DNA of 64,000 nt, from the NCBI GenBank assembly GCA_964525995.1, contig CAZGIM010000009.1, forward strand, positions 1 to 64,000. Reading direction: 5' to 3'. The translations under genes and the position numbers were made by a program. Within the stretch, counting starts at the first letter, position 1. Every line of letters begins with the position of its first letter. The stretch comes from CAIVAT01 sp964525995. GTDB lineage: Bacteria; Bacteroidota; Bacteroidia; Bacteroidales; FEN-979. Under the pieces are notes generated by a model. That model saw only the letters and a list, made by a program, of their open reading frames with translations, had not been told where the DNA came from and searched no databases. This document shows, piece by piece, positions 60,605-64,000 of this stretch.

Positions 60605-62086
60605 TCAATCTACGCTGGTTCCGACCGGTGACTGATAAAGTCCAATATTCATCAGGGCGGGTTCGGCGCGCGAGCTATCCATCACAAACCTGATCCTGTT
60701 GCTGTTGACTTGTTGAAAGCGCATGATACGCTTGTATCCTACAGTCGTTCCCGCTGCGAATGTTTTCCAGCCGGTTCTGTTCCACGCCTCTAAATGAAAC
60801 TTTTCGATGCGTTGCCCGACTTTGATATCCTCCTGGATCAGTGCCGTATTAAAAGTGACCGGCGCCGGAAGTTTATACTCGATGATAGCGCCCGAATGAC
60901 TGATTTCTGCTACCGAGATCAGGTTGGTACGAAAAGTTTGATCCAGTAACTTCCTGAGGCGTTTCAAACTTTTAATATCGCGGTTATGGATCAGTCCGTT
61001 CCGGTCAGGCGGGATGTTCAGCAGCAGTACAGAGTTTCGGCCCACAGAGTGAAAATAGATATCAGCCAGTTTTTCGGGTGATTTTACCTTTTTATTCTCC
61101 TCGGCATGGAAAAACCATCCCGGACGGATGGATACGTCGGTTTCGGAGGGGTACCAGACCAGTGACGTCGCTTGGACAAGTTTATCGCGGCTTCCGAGGT
61201 CAGGCTCCATCCGGTCGCCGGGGATAAATGTTCCGTCGACCGGAAATTGCAGTGAGGAAACGATCGCTGAATCGGGGTTTAACATCACATTGGGAACCAC
61301 ACTCCATTCGGTCTCGCGGCCGTACCCTGACTCGGTCCCGACCCACCTTACATCCGGTCCCATCACCGCGATCACCGCTCCGGGTTGCAGTTCGCGGATA
61401 AGGGCATACCAGGATTTCCAGTCATAGACCTGTTTTCTGCCGTTAGCTCCTTCGCCGCAGGCGCCGTCGAACCACACCTCCGCGATATCGCCATATCGGG
61501 TAAGAAGCTCCCGGAGCTGGTTCAGGAAGAACTGATTATACTTCGCCGAGTCGCCATAGGAGGGTTCATGCCGGTCCCATGGTGAAAGATAGAAACCAAA
61601 TTTCAGCCCGTATTCACGGCAGGCGTCTGCCACTTCGCCCACTACATCTCCTTTTCCGCCACGCCAGCCGCTTGCTGCCACGGTGTGAGCAGTGAACTCA
61701 GAAGGCCAGAGACAAAATCCGTCATGATGTTTTGCAGTCAGGATCACCATTTTCATCCCGGCATCACGAATCACGCGCGCCCACTGACGCGCATCAAATT
61801 TCGTCGGATTGAAAAGCGCCGGATCTTCGTGCCCGTCGCCCCACTCCCGGCCGGTGAAGGTATTGATACCGAAATGGATGAAGGCGTTGAATTCGGTGCG
61901 CTGCCATTCCAGTTGATTGGCCGACGGAGTCACATTCGCAGCCATTTTGACAATATCAGCCGCAGAAGTTCCCGGCTGGATTAAAACACAGGGATTACCC
62001 CGGTAAACCGGCCTGACCGGTTGGGAGAAGAGGAACGTGGCAACATTACAGGCAGCCAGAAGGGCAATAACTCGGAACAGGTTCAT
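60605..62086 (-). CDS. alpha-L-fucosidase, glycoside hydrolase family 29
   Basis: A 493-residue secreted enzyme with signal peptide (LFRVIALLAACNVATFLFSQ). The (beta/alpha)8 GH29 domain spans about 45-370: FNAFIHFGINTFTGREWGDG, AGMKMVILTAKHHDGFCLWPSEFT, LKFGFYLSPWDRHEPSYG, and IAEVWFDGACGEGANG, whose Asp is the nucleophile. RNSVLLLNIPPDRNGLI is also typical. The last ~110 residues are a beta-rich F5/8C-like segment. It removes terminal L-fucose from glycans outside the cytosol. No SusC/SusD pair lies beside it, so it is not in a classic utilisation locus. A promoter lies just upstream. Confidence 0.93.
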   Translation of the reverse strand: MNLFRVIALLAACNVATFLFSQPVRPVYRGNPCVLIQPGTSAADIVKMAANVTPSANQLEWQRTEFNAFIHFGINTFTGREWGDGHEDPALFNPTKFDARQWARVIRDAGMKMVILTAKHHDGFCLWPSEFTAHTVAASGWRGGKGDVVGEVADACREYGLKFGFYLSPWDRHEPSYGDSAKYNQFFLNQLRELLTRYGDIAEVWFDGACGEGANGRKQVYDWKSWYALIRELQPGAVIAVMGPDVRWVGTESGYGRETEWSVVPNVMLNPDSAIVSSLQFPVDGTFIPGDRMEPDLGSRDKLVQATSLVWYPSETDVSIRPGWFFHAEENKKVKSPEKLADIYFHSVGRNSVLLLNIPPDRNGLIHNRDIKSLKRLRKLLDQTFRTNLISVAEISHSGAIIEYKLPAPVTFNTALIQEDIKVGQRIEKFHLEAWNRTGWKTFAAGTTVGYKRIMRFQQVNSNRIRFVMDSSRAEPALMNIGLYQSPVGTSVD

Positions 62087-62109
62087 GAATCATATTTCGT
62101 TTGGGGTTT

Positions 62110-62117
62110 CAAAGGTA
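62110..62117 (-). promoter_or_regulatory. -7 promoter element of the GH29 fucosidase gene
   Basis: Reads TACCTTTG on the minus strand, exact TAnnTTTG, 24 bases upstream of ATG 62086. Confidence 0.5.
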
Positions 62118-62253
62118 GTAAATGTGTCGATTGGGAGCAGAAAAACCGGATGGCGTTCCGGTTCCAGGCGGATCATTCACCGGCAGGAACACAGCAAATA
62201 TCCGGATTTTAAAATTGGCCGGATGGTAGCGGATTTGATTCCGTAATTTGAAT

Positions 62254-62261
62254 TACTTTTG
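62254..62261 (+). promoter_or_regulatory. -7 promoter element of the CDF transporter gene
   Basis: TACTTTTG, exact TAnnTTTG, ending 8 bases before ATG 62270, so transcription would begin almost at the start codon. Confidence 0.45.
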
Positions 62262-62269
62262 TCTCCTGT

Positions 62270-62899
62270 ATGGAGTCAGAAAGCCGGTCCCGTCATTTTG
62301 AAAAGCGAACCCGGATCATTGTGATCCTCACGGCCATCACGATGGTCGTTGAGATCAGTTTCGGTTATTATACCCATTCGATGGCGCTGTTGGCCGACGG
62401 CTGGCACATGGGATCCCATGTTTTTGCATTAGGTCTGACCTGGCTGGCATATGTTATTTCCCGCCGTTTTTCCGACTCAGTCAGGTATGGTTTTAACCGC
62501 GACAAGTTTCTGGCATTGACCGGTTTTACAAGCGCTTTGGTGCTGCTGGGTTTTGCTGTTTTTGTCGGCTGGGAATCGGTAGCCCGTTTCCTTTCCCCGA
62601 AACCCATCCGGTACCTGGATGCAATCGTGGTTGCCTTCATCGGCCTGGTTGTAAATCTCATCAGCGCCTGGTTCCTGCATCACGATCATGAATACCATGA
62701 CCACAACATTCGTGCGGCCTACTTGCATGTCCTTGCCGACGGACTTACCAGCGTTGCGGCCATTTTTGCCCTGACTGGAGGATGGCTTTTCGACCTTCCC
62801 GCGCTCGATTCGATCGGCGGGATCATCTGTTCGCTGGTCATTGTGAAATGGAGCATCGACCTTATTCTTTCATCCGGAAAGACACTGATCCGCAACTGA
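62270..62899 (+). CDS. short cation diffusion facilitator (CDF) transporter lacking the cytosolic domain
   Basis: A 209-residue membrane protein with six predicted helices. Metal-site motifs of the CDF family are present: LLADGWHMGSH in helix 2 and HVLADGLTSVAAI in helix 5, each supplying H-xxx-D. The His-rich loop HHDHEYHDHN between helices 4 and 5 is typical of Zn/Co/Ni exporters. Normal CDF proteins have about 300 residues with a C-terminal dimerisation domain; this one stops right after helix 6 (GKTLIRN), with no recoverable continuation in any frame that I could see. It could be a natural short form or a truncated remnant. Transport of divalent cations is inferred. Confidence 0.8.
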   Translation: MESESRSRHFEKRTRIIVILTAITMVVEISFGYYTHSMALLADGWHMGSHVFALGLTWLAYVISRRFSDSVRYGFNRDKFLALTGFTSALVLLGFAVFVGWESVARFLSPKPIRYLDAIVVAFIGLVVNLISAWFLHHDHEYHDHNIRAAYLHVLADGLTSVAAIFALTGGWLFDLPALDSIGGIICSLVIVKWSIDLILSSGKTLIRN

Positions 62900-62974
62900 G
62901 AAGGGTTATAAAATATTATCCTGATTTTTCAGGTTGAAGAATGAAAGGGAAACGCCCGGGAACTCTGCCTACTA

Positions 62975-63686
62975 TCATTCTTTTCCGCAGGCCAGCTTAT
63001 TCAACCGGATTGTGTAGTAAACCATCCATGCGAGTGTCAGAAGTCCTCCGGGCATGGAAATCATCATGGCAAAACGCTGGCTTGCCGGGATAAAAGTCAC
63101 GACGATCATGTACAGAAGCATCAGGAAGGTTCCCGAGATGCCCAGCCAGGCTGTGGTTCTGGAAAAAATCCGACCGGAAAGCATTACCATCGCCATGATT
63201 AAATTGCCAAGGGTTGGCAGGAAAAAACCGGTAAAGGCCCCGAGGCTTCCGTGAGCGCCCCGGGCTAACAACGATTCACCGGCCGCAGCCAGCATCAGGC
63301 TTTCGGAGTCTGACTCGGCGACTGAGAATTTCCGGCTCAGGTCGAGCATCGAAAGCGCCGTATTGTTGCAGATAAAGACGGCAGAACCCGTGAGAAAAAC
63401 GACCAGGGCCAATCCGGCGCCGGGAAGGTTCACCCGGCGATGGGCTGCAAACAATGCAAAAAAGACCGGAAGCAGAATGATCTGGTTGAGAAGGTTCAAC
63501 AGATCGAGGTGGTAAAGCCCGAGGAGGGGGTTTTCCCGGAATTCGGCGTATCGGTCCACCGCGGTCCGGGGTAATGCCGAAACATCCCCCCCCAGTTACG
63601 TTCCCCACGATTATGTCGAGGACAATTCCGGCTATGAAAAGGAGACTGCAGATGAAACCGCACCGGTAAAGAGTTTTCCAGTTCAT
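62975..63686 (-). pseudogene. DUF4386-like membrane protein, frameshifted in a G8 tract
   Basis: The gene begins at ATG 63686 (MNWKTLYRCGFICSLLFIAG) and reads well to ...DIIVGNVTGG. It then leaves frame at a run of eight C on the plus strand (63586-63593). Removing one base restores TGGDVSALPRTAVDRYAEFREN and the rest of a six-helix protein of the DUF4386 type to the stop at 62975 (about 236 residues if intact). The ATG overlaps the upstream oxidoreductase stop (ATGA). The break is either a sequencing error, a recent mutation or a phase-variable switch. No function is known for the family. Confidence 0.75.
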
Positions 63687-64000
63687 AGTTTTATCTTCAC
63701 GGATCTCCCCAGTACCCTGCTCTTTTCTGCTGCAAAACCCATGATGTGGCTTTCGATCGATTGTTCAATCGTGGATGTCAGGCAACCGGAATCCTGGTTT
63801 GCCACAGCCGTTACGAAATCGCGCATCAGGAACCAGTCGCCTCCTCCGTGCCCGCTGTTCTTGTAGTTTTCCACATCTTCGGCTTTCGGAATCAGCTTAA
63901 CGGTTTTGTTGGTTCGAAAATCGGTCACAGAGAGTTCCGTCATATCTCCCGTCATATCGCCCATGGACCCCATGACCCGCGTACGCCGTCCGGCATAGGA
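63683..64000 (-). CDS. C-terminal part of a Gfo/Idh/MocA-family oxidoreductase (runs off the window)
   Basis: An open frame entering from the right edge. The visible ~105 residues include RRTRVMGSMGDMTG, HGGGDWFLMRDFVTAV and the end IESHIMGFAAEKSRVLG, patterns of the C-terminal domain of NAD-dependent sugar oxidoreductases of this group, common next to glycosidases. The Rossmann domain with the cofactor site lies beyond the window. The stop overlaps the next gene's ATG by 4 bases, so they are co-translated. The substrate is unknown, though the nearby fucosidase makes a glycan-related role plausible. Confidence 0.75.
   Translation of the reverse strand, partial: SYAGRRTRVMGSMGDMTGDMTELSVTDFRTNKTVKLIPKAEDVENYKNSGHGGGDWFLMRDFVTAVANQDSGCLTSTIEQSIESHIMGFAAEKSRVLGRSVKIKL

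Noticed and set aside
62920..62933. Small CCTGA/TCAGG hairpin after the CDF gene as terminator
   Set aside because: Only 5 bp with no T tract after it; too weak to call.

Overview
The window looks like chromosomal DNA of an uncultured or little-studied member of the Bacteroidetes, probably class Bacteroidia. Several surface proteins end in a type IX secretion (T9SS) sorting domain. A Bacteroidetes -7 promoter element, TAnnTTTG, sits at a sensible distance upstream of about seventeen genes. The cluster purN / acpP-fabF-rnc-IPExxxVDY, an RprX/RprY-type two-component pair and an adenosylcobalamin-dependent ribonucleotide reductase also fit this group. No rRNA, CRISPR array, prophage or insertion sequence was seen; there is one tRNA, Arg(CCG).

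Layout. 1-22.5 kb is dominated by large secreted repeat proteins: a 1182-residue PKD/Ig/FISUMP protein with decayed FISUMP fragments behind it, an 815-residue T9SS protein, a T9SS-exported M1 aminopeptidase in an operon with a TPR histidine kinase, a 1134-residue LamG protein and a 1995-residue cohesin/Ig/PKD protein. Between them lie a small beta-barrel protein, a methyltransferase and a hexapeptide acyltransferase. 22.7-33.5 kb holds tRNA-Arg, fbaA, a USP-SPOR-USP operon, ruvB, queG, ubiX, a beta-barrel protein, a PhoB/PhoR-like pair, a polyprenyl diphosphate synthase and a radical SAM protein. 33.5-38 kb is accessory: repeat arrays, a small protein with four exact 25-residue repeats, an AT-rich gene of foreign codon style, and an AAA ATPase behind a perfect palindromic operator candidate. 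38-64 kb is mostly housekeeping: nrdJ, a propeller/barrel protein, an MBL hydrolase, a GT9 glycosyltransferase, tatD, yedK, acyP, rsmI, rprY-rprX, pgi, purN, acpP-fabF-rnc, a phasin/AarF-kinase pair, pheS, a cyclophilin, a GH29 fucosidase, a short CDF transporter, a frameshifted membrane protein and the end of a Gfo/Idh/MocA oxidoreductase.

The most unusual signal is a family of composite low-complexity repeats in four intergenic gaps (27184-27258, 28789-29056, 33491-33804, 46617-46856), with a short trace at 45571. Most modules have an exact 8-bp period, followed by a 7-bp TATTGCC or TAATGCC-like block. In all four full cases the flanking genes run in the same direction. In the three larger arrays the modules come in the same order relative to transcription, and two share an identical junction. 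A similar octamer tract lies inside the first coding region. One array writes the C-terminus of the glycosyltransferase and possibly the N-terminus of TatD. I know of no established name for this element.

Other points of interest: a candidate small RNA or attenuator upstream of pgi (promoter, hairpins, strong terminator within about 125 bp), a G8-tract frameshift in the DUF4386-like gene, a propeller/barrel protein whose peptidase-like domain has lost its catalytic motif, and several promoters close enough to their start codons to predict near-leaderless transcripts.
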